Source of the DNA: Siphlonurus alternatus
Taxonomy: Eukaryota; Arthropoda; Insecta; Ephemeroptera; Siphlonuridae
NCBI GenBank assembly: GCA_949825025.1
Contig: OX463780.1
Coordinates: forward strand, 49,125,280 to 49,189,279
DNA length: 64,000 nucleotides
Direction of reading: 5' to 3'
Of this stretch, positions 12,346 to 25,879 are shown one piece after another. A model generated the notes under the pieces. That model had not been told where the DNA came from. It ran no database searches and saw only the letters and a program-made list of their open reading frames with translations. The position numbers and the translations under genes were made by a program. The number at the start of each line of letters is the position of its first letter. Within the stretch, counting starts at the first letter, position 1.

Positions 12346-13569
12346 ATTTATTTGGCTAGGTGATACCACGCACGGCATGCACCACAAGATTTCAGAATTT
12401 GCGCCCAGCGCTGCATGTTCGCCATGGCCTCAGCCTGTCTTGGGACAAAAACTGCTGCTGCTTCGTGATGGCTGGCATATGACAGCGAGCGTACACTCCA
12501 TTTGAATAAAAATGTCCTGTCTGGCTTTTTGACATCGTTATAATAATATCATCCTGCATGATCCGATTGTTGCAGGAATGCATGTGATTTTTATTAGCAA
12601 CAGAAATTGAGCTCAAAATACAAAGAATACAATAAATAATGTCGGAAAAGCTGTAAAACCGTGAAAAATATAAACGTATAATCTCCACGGGGCAATGGCG
12701 ATCGAGAGAAGATAGATTTTTTATTAACTACTTTATAATTTCTTTCACTTTTCGTCCTCTCAATAAAGCGTATACTATTAATACTGGAAAAACGGCAAAA
12801 AATTGCAAAAAAAAAAAAAATAATAATAATAATAAAAACACGAGAAAATGGTAAAACATGACACAAATAACAAAATTGGAGAACGAAATTACCGACTTTC
12901 AAGACATTTCATGACAAAATATTTTACCATTTTTATTGCATTCCTTTACTTAATTATAAGCCTACAATTTGATGGCGTGAACGTTAAATTTATCTGGCGC
13001 TGCTTGAATTTGTCTGAAAATTTAAAATATTTTAATAATTCGCAATGCAATCAATTAAGTTTTTAGCCCTCGATCGCCTCTTACTAGAACAATACTGCGT
13101 GTCTTTTAAAATACTTACTTATGGTGCCACAGAGAGAACTCTTAGATGCCCGCTTTAGTTAATAACCACACAATTAAATAATGTACAGAGAAACGCTGAT
13201 GTATTTTTAGTTATCAAGATAATTTTAATTTTTTTTTTCTTAAATAAAAATATTAGTTAAAATGAACTCGAAGAGCGCGTCTGCACAGAAAAGTAGCTGC
13301 GGTGGACTGGGACGAGGCACCACGAGCTGCTGACGATGAAGCTCGGCTGCTGCTTCACGATAAAAGGCGATAACCTGTGGGCCATCTATTGCCGCAATTA
13401 AGAAGTTCATGGATAAGATAGTGGAATGAACGAAATTTTAATAATATACGAGATAATTTTGAGTTCTCTAGAACTGCGCGGTTCGAGTGCAAAATAATAT
13501 ACTCTGCACATTATATACCATATTATGGTGGTGCCATCGCTTGTGCTAATTAAATTTATTATATAGCAC

Positions 13570-13960
13570 GTGCAGTAAAAAAGTAATTAATATATTTTAT
13601 TTCAATTAAATGCTATAAAAAACTATAATACGTACACGTAGACAAAAAAGATTTAGATATCATATATATATCCATGCAAATATCAATTAAGATTTTAAAA
13701 TGAGTTATTTTTACCATTCAAATAATCCATATTTATTAATAAAAATAATAAAAAAAAACGGGGCCCAAAATTAAAAATGTATTTCGATCAAAAGTTAAAT
13801 TATATAATACAGTATTTTTAACCTTAGATATTATTCTGCAGACATTAGATTTTCTGTAAAACAATTGGCGATCTATACACTTCGTATTTTTTTGTTCGAG
13901 TACTACAAAATATATACATCTATATTAAAAAGGTTGCATGAGCATGTTTATATGAATTAT
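13570..13960. repeat. Diverged local duplication, unit 2
   Basis: Second copy of the 12008-12345 segment in direct orientation about 1.6 kb away, clearly older than the MITEs judging by divergence. Confidence 0.6.
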
Positions 13961-16380
13961 TATTATTCCTATTTTTAATAAGGTGCGTGTTTAATTATTT
14001 CACTGTTTTAATTAATTAAACATAATTTGTAGACATCTTTTACATAATTATTGGAAGTAATGTTTATCTTATTTTTTCATTCAGGGTCAAGCGTGTACAG
14101 ACCTTAATTTTCTGACTAGTTTTTTTTTTTTTTTTAAATAAACAATAAACAGAATAACTTTGTAACAAATTTATGAAAAAAACAATTGATGTATATATAT
14201 TTTTTTTTGTGTGTGTGTGAATTATAATTATTCCTTTCATAAAAGTTTGTTTCACTGATTTATTCCTTAAATTCCTGAATAAATTATGTATCAGCTGTGA
14301 CATATGTATATTTTAATTGAGCATCGACTGACTCCTAGTAAAGTAATAATAGTATAGTATGTAATAGTTGCATAATTTTAAGTATTTTATAAAATTTACA
14401 ATTATATCTGAAAAGTACTAACATGTCATGCATAACAGAATTTGTTCAAAGCAAAGGAAAGTGAAAATTTTAAAACTAACTTTCTCCTCGTGATTTTCTT
14501 CCTTGAGTGATTGATAAAATTTTATTTATTTCACATTTAAATATAAATTTATATATTTTTCAATTAAAAGATCAGATAAAGAAAGAAAGGGAAATTCGAT
14601 GTGACCTGCAACCTCGTGCTCTAGAGAAAACAAAAAAATTTTGAAAAAACATTTTGCTGTAACAATAGGCTAAATTTATGTGGACAACCTTCTACATCAA
14701 TTGCAATTAAAGTGCGTTTTTTCAGCTAACTGAAACAGACAGTTTTATAATTATATGTTTAATAATTAACAAAACATTGGGATAATTTCAAAAATAATAA
14801 TTATTATATAGATAAAATTAAAAGTATCTTTTACCCTCTGAAATTTAAATAATATGCTAATTACGATTTTCTGTACTTAAAAAAAAATGCACCTAAAATC
14901 AATACTTGAATGGTTTAATTTTTGCTTGCCGTGGCACGCTATGATGGTGGTTGCACTTATGGATTATAATGTAATTAACTTTTGTAAACCAATCACAACG
15001 TAATTGTAGAGACAGTCAGCTCGTTTCGCCACCTGTCATCACAAGTGGAAGGAACCAACTAGACATACTATGGCGGGGAAAAGGGGGGGGGGGGGACAAA
15101 ACAACAACACTAACAACTTAAAGGGAAAAACACGCGGAATTACTTCTGTTTCATGTTTTTACAGATAGATATATACAGTCAATAAAAACAACTTACAATG
15201 ATAATTAGTGCCCACAGGCTCTAACTGAAAATATAAACAATTTATTTTTAATTCTGTTAAATCAGTTTTGGATTGATAAAAACAAACACCACCCATTTAA
15301 TTTATGGCTTATTTTTTACTGGCAGAAAAGACGTTTTTTTTATCACGCAGCTTTTTAGACCTAATTAGTTTAAAATATAAACTGAAGTTATTTTTTTTCT
15401 GCTTTGGTAGTGTAAAATTAATTGATATTCATTTACTGACCACAAAATGTTGCACTTTAACATATATATATTTTTTTTGCTTAATATTTATTGTGAAAGT
15501 TATTTTGTGCTTAATGTACTCTATTAATAAACTCTAGAGGACTCCATTTGAAATAATGTTGGTAAATAAACCTTTGGTCTCTGTCATAGTAAGAAATACC
15601 CTCCAGCACATCACCACAACGGCAAGTGACATCACCTGCTTGTTTATAACAATTCAGCTAGTCCACAGTCAGGATTATTTGTGTCCATGTTAAGTCGGCA
15701 GTATTGATTGTGATACATAACAATTGCCTCTCAAGATTTTGTACATCGATTTCGAAGTGATTAAATTTGTTTATATAGGATCACTTTTTTTTTTCCTGTT
15801 AAAATATGTCTTTGATACATGATAGGATAGTGAGATATTAAAAAAATAAATTGATGACATGTTGATAAAATAATAAAAATGTGTGTGCTATCCAAACTGA
15901 AACATTTATTTCAGTGAAGTCAAACTTTCAAATAATAATAAATTTTCCAAAGTTAAAAGCCACCTCCAAAATCAATTTTCAGACATCCCTGCCAGCTGAA
16001 AGAACCAAACTATGACAAAAGAAGCTAGACTGTTGCGCCTCTTGCGCCAGCTCACAAACATTGCACAGTTAAACTGAACTGTTCTGAAGTGCAGTCAAAA
16101 GCTCAGCAAATGTTTGGGTCTCAAACGTTAAAAACAATTCATATCAAACAATCTGTACATTGATAAAACCTTTCAGGCATTTTAATATTGACTGCAGGGC
16201 TGGTCTGCCACCTCAGTTCTTTCCCTTTCCATTATAATTGATTTATTTTAATATTTTTAATGTTTTTTTATTATATTTTAATTGAATATAATATTTAAAT
16301 AGTACTTTTGGATTTACTTTACAAGTTAGAATTGTCCTATGATTTATAGCAAAGTACAAATATTCACACTAGTCGACTAG
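13961..16380. other. Intergenic, no gene seen
   Basis: AT-rich with homopolymer runs (poly-G near 15085). No splice-supported ORF. Confidence 0.5.
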
Positions 16381-16437
16381 TTAATTTATTGCAGGGGCCA
16401 GCTTGGATCTCCTGCAAGCCTGGCAGGTAAACACATT

Positions 16438-18402
16438 TCATAACATTTTTAAGCATACGTACGTAGTAGAAAAACAGTCTACTTCTTGGCCAGCAGCTCC
16501 TGAAGGTCTGGCGGGGGTTGTTGTCGCAGGCCGGTCAGGTTGGCGGCCCTCGGCTGGTTGTGGTCCGCAGCGCTCCGTCAGCTCATTGTGGGAGAGGCCG
16601 CCTACAGATGCAGCAGGTAGAGGGCCGAGAGGACGGTTTGCCAACGAGACCTCCAGCAAGGGGCCGTCAGCAGCACTTGGAACTACATCAAGTAACGGCT
16701 TCCTGGGAAGAAAACCAAACATAGACGATCAAGAAACGTCATCACTGTACCGGTACCAATGTAAAATGAAAAAATAAAAATAGACGAAAAACCTTTCTGA
16801 GAAACCATAATAATAAAAAAAAAAAAAATGAAATAAAATTCAACTGCTAAGGCAAAATATTTAATTTTTGTTGAATAAATTGAGGGGAGGTGAGGGGGAG
16901 AAGATAAAACTTCATTACAAGAACAACCATGAAATTCTTCTTAAAATTTACCATGTTTTTATAATCAATATTAAATTTAATGTTAATGAAATTATGTGTA
17001 TTTTTTTTTTAGTGTTTTTTATTTCTACTGGGTGTAGTTTTAGGTAAACAATGCAAAAATAAAAGTTCCTCAGCTTGAATTTTTGTGGACTAACACATCT
17101 ATCCGAGTTTTTTGATTCAATAATTTTTAACAAATACTGTATTTTCCATTCATACTAAACAATTCATTTGAATTATCTTAACTCAAAATGTAACAAAGAC
17201 ATGAATAATTACAGGAATTACGGTATTCATTTAAAAGTTATAAAACTGAGATGGAGCGATTTTTCAATTTTATTTTGCCTTGAATGTGACTGACGCTTGT
17301 TTTGTTTGCTGACTTGTTAGTTCGTAAGTCTAAGGAGTCAAGATCATTCTAATCCATACAATTTTTTTTTTTTTCAAGGAGACTCACTGAGTCTGAACAC
17401 AAAGGGTCAAAGGGCAGTTGGTCAAGTGCCTCCCCGTGGTATGATCTATATAGCATCAGCAGCGTCCCTGCAGCCATGACAGTCACTAATAAATCAACAT
17501 TATTTAGACACAATGGAGGCTTCAAGTCAGTGCTGATTTAGCGTTGTTCCCACCGCCCTATCTAAAACTATGTAAAAAAAAAAATTAAAATTGCTTTTTG
17601 GTCATAAAATTTTTTTTACAGAAAAATTAGTTCTTGATTCATTATCAGAAGACCCCTAAATTGGGGGTGAGGGTGGGGTAGGAGATGGTTTCCAATTAAT
17701 AGCTTTAATATATGTTACCCTGAGAAAAAAAAATCTAACATGGAGGCTGGAGGCTTATACTAAAATAATAATATATATGATAATGGGGGCAATTCATGAA
17801 AGAGTTGTCCAGAAAGTTATCCAGGTTTCTCACTAACCGCGGTTAGCGCCAGCCTAATTCAATATGACATTAAACGTGGTTAGTGAGAAACCTGGATAAC
17901 TCTTTTCGTGAATCGCGTCCAATATAATAATATAATGGAGGAAATTTTCTCACAGATCGAAGAGGAACATTCGAAGCTTCCATTAAGACCCTAAAGTTTT
18001 AGTCAAGTGTCCGGTTTTTAATTATTTAAAAACTCACACTTTGGCTTGAGCGCCAGCTGTCTCTGAAACTCCGTCGTTACGCTCTGCTCCTCACCACCTC
18101 ACGTCTGCCGGCCCCCCTCCACTGCAGCCAGAGGTAACGAACAGCCTGGACGCCTTTACTCGTAGAGGTCTTCGTCCAGCAACCACGAGCCCCGCAGAAC
18201 CTGACAAACCAAATGGTTAGTGACGTTCACTGAGAGGAAAAAGAAAAATGCTACCTGATTTTTTTTGTTAGATTTTTCAGACTTGTACAGTTGCATTAAT
18301 TCCTTACAGATGTTCCACAGAGTGCAGCAGGATTTGTAATGAGCATTTTTTGCGCAGTCTAGTTTTGACCCAATTCGCCTCATCAAGCTCCCCATCTTGA
18401 CA
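16438..18402 (-). CDS. Uncertain multi-exon minus-strand gene, 3' part, product unknown
   Basis: Candidate exons: 18402-18255 (VKMGSLMRRIGSKLDCAKNA, HYKSCCTLWNICKELMQLYK...), 18200-18160 (VLRGSWLLDEDLY), 18081-18038 (VTTEFQRQLALKPK), 17467-17388 (TLLMLYRSYHGEALDQLPFD, PLCSDS) and a terminal exon from 16698 (PLLDVVPSAADGPLLEVSLA...) ending at TGA 16440-16438. Phases agree throughout. Donors at 18038 and 17388 are GTGAGT, and AATAAA lies at 16390-16385. Weak points: 18200-18038 needs a 78-nt intron with a poor acceptor to avoid two in-frame stops. The terminal exon also uses a second-choice AG, and in another frame it ends with NLTGLRQQPPPDLQELLAKK then TAG, which looks equally protein-like. 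A pseudogene or assembly frameshifts are possible. No family recognised. Confidence 0.4.
17786..17920. mobile_element. Small MITE family D, copy 1
   Basis: GGTTTCTCACTAACC and its inverse, with ends AATTCATGAAAGAGTT and, inverted, GATTCACGAAAAGAGTT. A second copy lies at 37233-37347. Confidence 0.75.
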
Positions 18403-18569
18403 CTGAAAGATAAAAAAATTAGCTATAGAGCCTAGCCTATTAGTTAACGAGACAGAAAATGTTTGATTTAAATTAATATTTAATAATGCATGATCTACCG
18501 TTTTGAAGACATTCGCAATGCCTGCCTTGTACAACCGAACTTATGCTCTCTCTTTCCTTCCTCTTGATC

Positions 18570-18777
18570 AGGCGCGGATCCAGAAAAAAAAAATCGGGGC
18601 GGGGGGGGGGGGGGGGGGAGGCTGAAAAATTTTGGAGGGGGCTGCCTCCACAAGGCAAATGTTAAAAAAAAATTGGAGTGGAGGATATGCCTATATTGCC
18701 CATGTTAAATCGAAAATTTGGGGGAGGGGGCTGTAGTCCCCTCAGCCGCCCCCCCTCCCTTCCCCCGGATCTGCGCT
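18570..18777. mobile_element. TIR element, GCGCGGATCC ends, copy 1
   Basis: Left end AGGCGCGGATCCAG and right end CCGGATCTGCGC are inverted, with poly-G and poly-C next to them. The internal GGAGTGGAGGATATGCCTA recurs in the copy at 47349-47467. Confidence 0.65.
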
Positions 18778-19696
18778 TGCATGCTCTCGATCTCCTGGAA
18801 AGAGGGAGCCGCGCGAGGATGCCGAGGTGTGCTGAAAATGCAAATCATTTTATTTAATTTTTATTTAATTCTAGAGCAATATTTGTCTTTTAAAAAGTAC
18901 TTACCATCGTTCAGAATAATTAAAACAGCTCTTTAATTTATTTACTGTGCTAAATGATAAAAATGTGTAGAAAATACAAAAACTACGAGAAACCGAGACG
19001 AATGACAGAAATCAGCTGATCGCAATCGGGAAAATTTTGAGGATCCATCGATCTTTTGAGTTTTTGTGTTTTGTGTCATATAGTATATAGTTCTATGTTC
19101 TATGTCTGATTATCTATATTTCATTTCTATTACTATTTATGTCTAATTGTATCTGTACACTATTTTTGTTTAATGTCACTTTCAAAATTTGTTGCGACTT
19201 TGCGACCGCCGACCGCGGCGGACCGCGGCGACCGCGGCTCGAAGAAGTAGTGCACATTTTGGTCGACAGATGACGTAAGCTGCAATGTTTGAAAAGGTCA
19301 CGTGCCGTGTTTAAAAGGCACGTGCTGATGTTGATTAGGAGGGATGTTGGGGGAAAAGAATCGTGTGCATTGTGTACATGAATGGGTGGGGTGATCAGGA
19401 CTTTAGGGGCTGATCGAATGCGAAATTTATGAGGCAACAAAACTGTAAAGTTTAAAAAAATATAATTTATATTATACTTTTAAAAAAATTTCATCAGAAA
19501 AATAAAATCCCTATATGGGCTATATTTATGATGCACCTGCGTGATCGACACCTTTAATTTAATAATTTATTATCATCAATGTTTTTGTGAAAAAAAATAT
19601 TTATATCAGCTCTGCAGAAACTTTAAAGAAAATGTATGATAGGGAAAAAATATAATGATATTAAATACACTGGAATTTTATTGAAGAAAAAATTAA

Positions 19697-20070
19697 TTAA
19701 GGTAGAGATAATACGGATCAGCTGGCCCAATGCTAAAAAAATCCCATTCATAAAAATTATGAAAAAAAATTTAAAATGTTCTCCTCTACATCCCCTATCA
19801 GTAGGTAAAATATCAGGTATACAAAAACGAGCTAGTTTTCGAGTTATTAATTTTTAAAGTTGACTAATTTAACATGGAGAAATAGAACTTCCATGTTAAA
19901 TTGGTCAACTTTAAAAATTAATAACTCGAAAACTAGCTCGTTTTTGTATACCTGATATTTTACCTACTGATAGGGGATGTAGAGGAGAACACTTTAAATT
20001 TTTTTCATAATTTTTATGAATGGGATTTTTTTAGCATTGGGCCAGCTGATCCGTATTATCTCTACCTTAA
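19697..20070. mobile_element. Foldback MITE family A, copy 2
   Basis: TTAA edges, TIR GGTAGAGATAATACGGATCA, long perfect arms like copy 1. Shares the CAGCTGGCCCAATGC subterminal block with copies 3 and 4. Confidence 0.93.
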
Positions 20071-20339
20071 TTGCTGAATATTTAAAGTAAATATATTAAT
20101 TTAAATTTATTTCATGGTATAGGGATTAATAAAAATGTAATTATAAAGTAAAAATAAACTGTTATACAAAAAAGAGCCGCGGCTGATAAAAAACTTCTTA
20201 TTACTATTAATTCATTAGCAAGGTTACTATGGGGTAAAATTAAGTTTTTCATTCATAATTAATTATATAAACAAGTTATTATCATACAATTTTGATAAAA
20301 AGTGGTGTATTGAATGATAAAATGATTTATATAATGCAC

Positions 20340-20600
20340 GAAACATCTTTCTCTTTGCAGCGGACATCTTGCCTTGAGCACGACACATTACGGCAACTAG
20401 CGCGGCAGCAGCGGCAGGCAGCAGTTCGTTCGGCGGCTGCTGCTGCCCGCTTTTGCCCTTCCCCCCCATCCTCCCCTTGTCTCTCTCTCTCTCTCTCGCT
20501 CGGGCGACCGCTCGCCGGCAAAACGAAAGGAGAAGAGAAGCTAGCGTTCATTTGTTACGAGTGCACAAGAGAGCTGCTAGGCTGGATGTGAGCTCTGGGA
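20340..20600. promoter_or_regulatory. GC-rich island with CT/GAGA repeat, possible promoter
   Basis: A sharp GC rise with CpGs and an uninterrupted TCTCTCTCTCTCTCTC (GAGA-factor-like) tract. The open frames on both strands look compositional. It may be a promoter or 5' exon of tou or of an unseen gene. GTGAGC at about 20588 could be a donor. Confidence 0.3.
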
Positions 20601-20699
20601 ATCGTACAGTGTCTTTTTATCTAGTGATAAATAACAATTATCGTAGCATATTTATAAACATAATAGTAAAAATTATAAACTATTATAATAAACCTTGAC

Positions 20700-23600
20700 A
20701 TTGAATATTAAATATTTGTGACATCGTACTATGATTCATCTAAACTTACAGTTTTTTTGTACATCTGTTTAGTTGAGGTGTAATTTTTTTTTCTATTTTT
20801 TTTTTTTTTTTTTCTCTTCTTCCGTGACTTCAGTGTGGGGAATGTAGCCTAGCTTTGCTGGTTTCATCTTCGCTGCTAGCAAGAAGCAGAGATATATCTA
20901 TTGAGCTATAAGAGGCTGTGGCTAAAAACTGAAACTGCAGTTTTTTCAGAACATTTTCTAGCTACAGTAATTAATTTATTATAGTGCATTAATGTGCGTG
21001 CTTTTTACATAAAAAAAACTTCTATGTGCTTTAGTTTATTAACAATGGTGTTATCGTAGAATTTTTATTAAGTGTTCGATATCTTCAAATTAAAAAGAGA
21101 AAAAAAATCATCATTTATTTGGTAAGTGTGTTTTTACGATTAAAATAAGCATAATTAATTCTTTAATTTAGGTGTATGCGCATAATAATAAGCATGTTAA
21201 ATTGTCTTGGGGTCTAAAGAAAAAAAATTCTGCATGAATTTTAAATACGAAAATATAATAATGGTTTGTAAAAATTAATATGTTGGGGTAGGGCTTGGTT
21301 TCTTTATAATAATTATAAATGCGTATTTACATATAGCACGTACATAATGAGGTAATGATACAGTATGTAACTGATGGCGACTGTGTGTAATGTGTCTGTA
21401 TGATAGCGTGTAGACGGTGTCTTGCGAGCAATCGCGGGGCCCCCGTGCAAGGGCGAAATAACGAATTATTGAAATATGCACTTTTGACAAATCTAGAAAC
21501 TATGCATTTTTTTGAAATGCATTCGTAAAGCATTCATTTCCGTTGTGATTAAAATACTGTTTTCTTTTATAATGATTTTAGATGTGATTGCGATAAAATG
21601 TTTGCTGGCAGTTTTTTTTATTTATTATTGTTTTCAAATGATTTACATCTATAGTAAAATTATTTTTTTACTTCTTAGTTGTAAATTTATATTTTAAAAT
21701 ATTTAATGAAGCGTATTATAATAACACGAGTTTTGTTATTTTATGTTTTTTTAAAACTTTGTTGTTATTTATTTTCAGTACGCGTGCTGTTTATTATTTA
21801 TTTACAGATTTTTAGTATAAATATAAACAATTTTACGTACTTCGTTCACCCAATATTTTTTAATAATAACGACATAATTTAGAGTAATTTAAAGAGCCTT
21901 TTAATGCACATGTGCTAACGTTGCATTAAAAAAATACATATCAAGTTGCTAGACTTTTAAATTTATCTCAATCGTCGCTATCGTCCAAGGTTTTTCTGTG
22001 AAAAAAAAAAGCTAGTTCCACCTTCTGTAACTAAAAGTAATAAGATAACAGTTTATGCTATTTACATGCCGCTCAGCTAATCGATGATTTCATCACCTGA
22101 CTGTGACAAAAATATATATCAGCAATTCTCAGAAAATGTTGTAAATGCAATTTTCTATTAAGTATTATGTTACTAGATGTTGAGTAGGAGCTAGGTTATT
22201 AGAGTTCAATGCCCTACATCATTTTTGTTGTTCCGAACAATATAATTTATTGCACATAATATATACAATTGCAATGATATGCACTAATGCTCGAATTTGT
22301 ATATTATATATTTTAATTATTCGACATCATATTTCACTAATATTGCATTGATTCAATCAATTGAATCAACAATATTTTCACATATAGATATAATAACTTC
22401 ATCAAACTTAATAATAATTATATTCTCATTACATCTTCATTAGAACATATTTATATAATTAAAATAAACAGGTTTAAAAAAATATTTATTTTACACCTTG
22501 TATATATTTTTTTTAATAAAAAGGATTATTATTTCTAAATATAATTTATGATGTAAGTTTTCTACAGTAAAAAGAAGGGCTTGTGCATGGCGGTCGATCG
22601 TAGCAGCAGAAGGCGACGTTGGATAAAAAAAAAAAAAGAGACAGGCTCACGCACGGCGAGCGAGTTGCGGTGGTATGGCGGCCATGCTTGGAAGATCATT
22701 TTTATGAAGAGTTGCAGGCGAAGCGTCGGTTTTAGAGAAGTGGAAACCAAGCAACATTACTACATGAAATTTGTAGAGGGGGGGAAATGAGTCAGTACTG
22801 AAGATAGGGGGCGAGTAGTTATTATACTCTGAACAATACAACATTGATCCTTTGCTTGCTACCCTCCCCTCCACCGCGCAGTTCTGAAACTTGTCATTTC
22901 TCTCTCCCCTTATAATAAAATAACGTTTCATAAATTTATGATATGATAAAAAAAAGTATATTATTTAAATATAACGCCTTTTAAGTTATAAAACCTTTTT
23001 TTTTACCAAATTTACATATAATATTAAGGTATAATATTAGCCAATGATTATCATGTTTTATAAATATATTTTACACCGTAAAAAAAAACAGCTCCTATTT
23101 AATAATATTTGTTTTCATGAGTTTATTTCTGTAAAGAAAGTATAAAACCTGATGTTATATTTTTAAAATATTGGGTGCAGTGACTTTATGAGAAAATATT
23201 TATTTTAGTTGTTTTTAAAAATGGGGGTTACTGAAAGAAATTTAATTTCGTAATGAAAAGGAAACAAAATTCGAATATTTTGAAATCAACAAACTTTGGC
23301 CTGGCTCAAAGTTGGATCTCCTTTATGGAATTGGAAGAAAAGAACCCCTAAGGTTACCATTATAAAATTTCGCGGGGATAAGTTACAATCAACAGCATTA
23401 ATGTTAATAGTGTATACCAACTATCGGTGGACCAGCGACAAATTAAAACCTTTGTCTATATTTTATGAAATGATACATTTAATGGTGCAAAATTTAGTAC
23501 CGGTACTCTAAGCATGAATTTTTTACCTAAAATATTAAATACTGTAAGCATGATTTTGTTTATATAATTATACTTGAATAATACCGGGGGTAAAATTTTT

Positions 23601-24086
23601 TTGCCGAGTACTCGTAACTTATTATTAAACATGTTGATCTCCAGACAGCTTTTGCTGATGCTAAAATTAGTCACCATGATTAGATTCGTGTAGCGAAAAC
23701 TTTCTAAAACAATAATAAATACGATTGTGAAAGTAATACGAGTTCAAGTGAGATAATCGTTTCTGCATATCAAATGACAGAATGTGACCTTTCGATATTT
23801 TTTATATAATTAATGTGATTAATCTGTAATGAGGAACAATCTCCAGTGTTAGTCATTTTATATCATTATTTACAGTAATTATTGTATAACATGTCTTCAA
23901 CTTTTTTTTTTAGTAAATGAACCATTTGTTAAATTATTATATTCGTTAAATAACAATCCTATAATTTTAAAAAATTATCGTTAATCGTGTCCTTCATCAT
24001 CATAGGTTCAATCTACGCGACGTCTGGTGACATTTCGACTCAAGAAAAACAGTAAAATCCACAAAAAAATATAAAAACTTGAATTA
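20700..24086. other. Gene desert
   Basis: AT-rich, no splice-supported ORF. Contains one GC-rich island at 22575-22720 (CGGTCGATCGTAGCAGCAG onward). Confidence 0.5.
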
Positions 24087-24381
24087 TTAATGGAGGCTTC
24101 AAGTGATGCGCTTTCGCTGCGCAACTGTTTGTCGCTAAGGTCCATCTTGCACTTGAAAATGAAGCAAAGTGTTTTTTTAACTTTTCTCGGTTATAAATCA
24201 AGTAAAAAATCTAAATCTTGAATTATCTACTTTATTTTTCAGTTTGAACCAAAGTTCCGTAAAGGAATTATCCCTGAAAAATCTTATTCTTGGTGAAAAA
24301 ACGAATTCACGTTTTTTTTACATAGGTTTGGTATAGCGGGTGGGATCACCGAAAAATCAGCTGACTTGAAGCCTCCATTAA
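24087..24381. mobile_element. TTAA-flanked TIR element, family C
   Basis: TTAA plus TGGAGGCTTCAAG at the left and its exact inverse plus TTAA at the right. A degraded relative lies at 33345-33610 and a lone end at 17513. Confidence 0.85.
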
Positions 24382-25086
24382 CTAATTGAATTAATTACGT
24401 ATACTTGGGTGCATGAAACGTATTGTCCTAATCCCAAATCAAATTTTTATCAATCAAATGGCAAAAATCCTAGACATGTTGTTTGTAACATTTTTTATTA
24501 GTTTGACTATCATTGTTTTATACGTTATTGCAAATAATAAATTTATTGTTATTCATATGGTTTAAATCATGCATTAAATGAAATTTAAAAACTTTGCGTT
24601 ATACAAGACATTTGTTAGGGTAGAGCCACAGCAACTGAAGTCAATATACCACTTTTATTTTATTTTAGATCATTTCTACCGGTGTATACGGAAAATACCT
24701 AGCTACTTATTCACTTACACTTCCCATGTTAAATAATTACTCTTATACAACAAATAAGATTTAACTGTAGTTCACCAATGCTGCATTTTAAATCTATTTA
24801 TCAGAAAAGTCTGCAGTGGACGATTAATAGAGATTTCTTTAATAATTACGATGTTGCATAATTGTTATCTAATTTTAGTTATCTTGCTCGATTTTATAGC
24901 TGCATCAACATCAGTATGCATCAATATTATTACAAATTATATGTAGAAACGTTTTGATAATAATATTAGTACCATTAGAACTTTGGATAACGATTTTTTC
25001 CACCACCCCATATTGAATGATAATTCTTAAAACAATTGCTTCCTTTCAACCCCAAGTTCTTCTGTCTGCATGTTTAAATAGCCTTA

Positions 25087-25450
25087 ATGACAAGCTTCAA
25101 CATAAAAATGACGCAGCGGCGCATTCTGACATCGCTCCATAAGGCTTGTTAGGAGAAAAATCTTATTTATTTTTTCATTCAAATTCTATGCTGCACAAAA
25201 TATCGAATATTTTTTATGTCTTGTAAAGTGATCTTTCCCACGGCCAGCTAGTAGCTGGCCGTGTCTTTCCCGTGGCTCATATGAATTATTAATCTTGCCC
25301 TTCATAAGAACCACCGAAAAAAATTAAAAACCAGGTACCGCTGTGTTAAAGAATAGGAAGCTTGATAGAACATGCCGTCGCGCGCAGTTCGCGCGCTAGA
25401 TTTTCATTGGCTGAGAGAATTGTGTCGTCAATATTAAAGCTTCTCATTTA
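25087..25450. mobile_element. TIR element family E, copy 1 (with a 24-bp hairpin insert)
   Basis: Ends ATGACAAGCTTCAA and, inverted, ATGAGAAGCTTTAA. It matches 51784-52246 on the opposite strand along its length. At 25240-25263 it carries a 24-bp palindrome absent from the other copy. Confidence 0.8.
25240..25263. mobile_element. 24-bp hairpin insertion with 8-bp target duplication
   Basis: ACGGCCAGCTA-G-TAGCTGGCCGT is a perfect hairpin flanked by TCTTTCCC on both sides. The copy at 52 kb has one TCTTTCCC and no hairpin. An 8-bp duplication is typical of hAT transposons, so this may be a TIR-only hAT remnant. Confidence 0.6.
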
Positions 25451-25629
25451 AATTATATAGCACTTGAAGTACAATTTTTCTTATGATTATTATCTCATTT
25501 AGTTGCCTCAATCAATTTGGTTGCAATACTTCTTTTTTAGAATAGCTCGTAATTAGCTATGTACCCAAAAACGTATAGTTTTATTAGAAACGTTTTGATA
25601 ATTTTAGTACATGAAGTTTTTGTGAACGT

Positions 25630-25870
25630 CTTTGCAGTGTGACGTAAGCAGCAAAAGGAAGAAGGAAAACGGAGGTTTTTGGTGGCGGCGAGAATTCTCT
25701 CTGCACGACATGGAGTTGCCATGGCGATATAACAGCAGCAGCATATAACCTCGCACCAACTACCTCCCCGCATGTCCCCCCCCTGCCTGCTCTTCAACAA
25801 ACGCCTGGCTGTCGCTTCCATACGAGCCTGCTGCTGCCTTGCTGGACAAAGCCCAAAGCGAATTGTAAAA
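25630..25870. promoter_or_regulatory. GC-rich island
   Basis: CpG- and CTG-rich segment in the desert, with a half CRE (TGACGTAA, about 25640). The open frames on the minus strand lack splice support. Confidence 0.25.
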
Positions 25871-25879
25871 GCAAAAAAA

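Noticed and set aside
16395..16426. Plus-strand 32-nt exon GASLDLLQAWQ with AG and GT borders
   Set aside because: The same bases include the minus-strand AATAAA of the better-supported gene, and no plus-strand partners were found.
20292..20698. Several open frames over the CT-repeat island
   Set aside because: All frames on both strands are open because of composition; low-complexity Ser/Arg and Ala translations without splice support.
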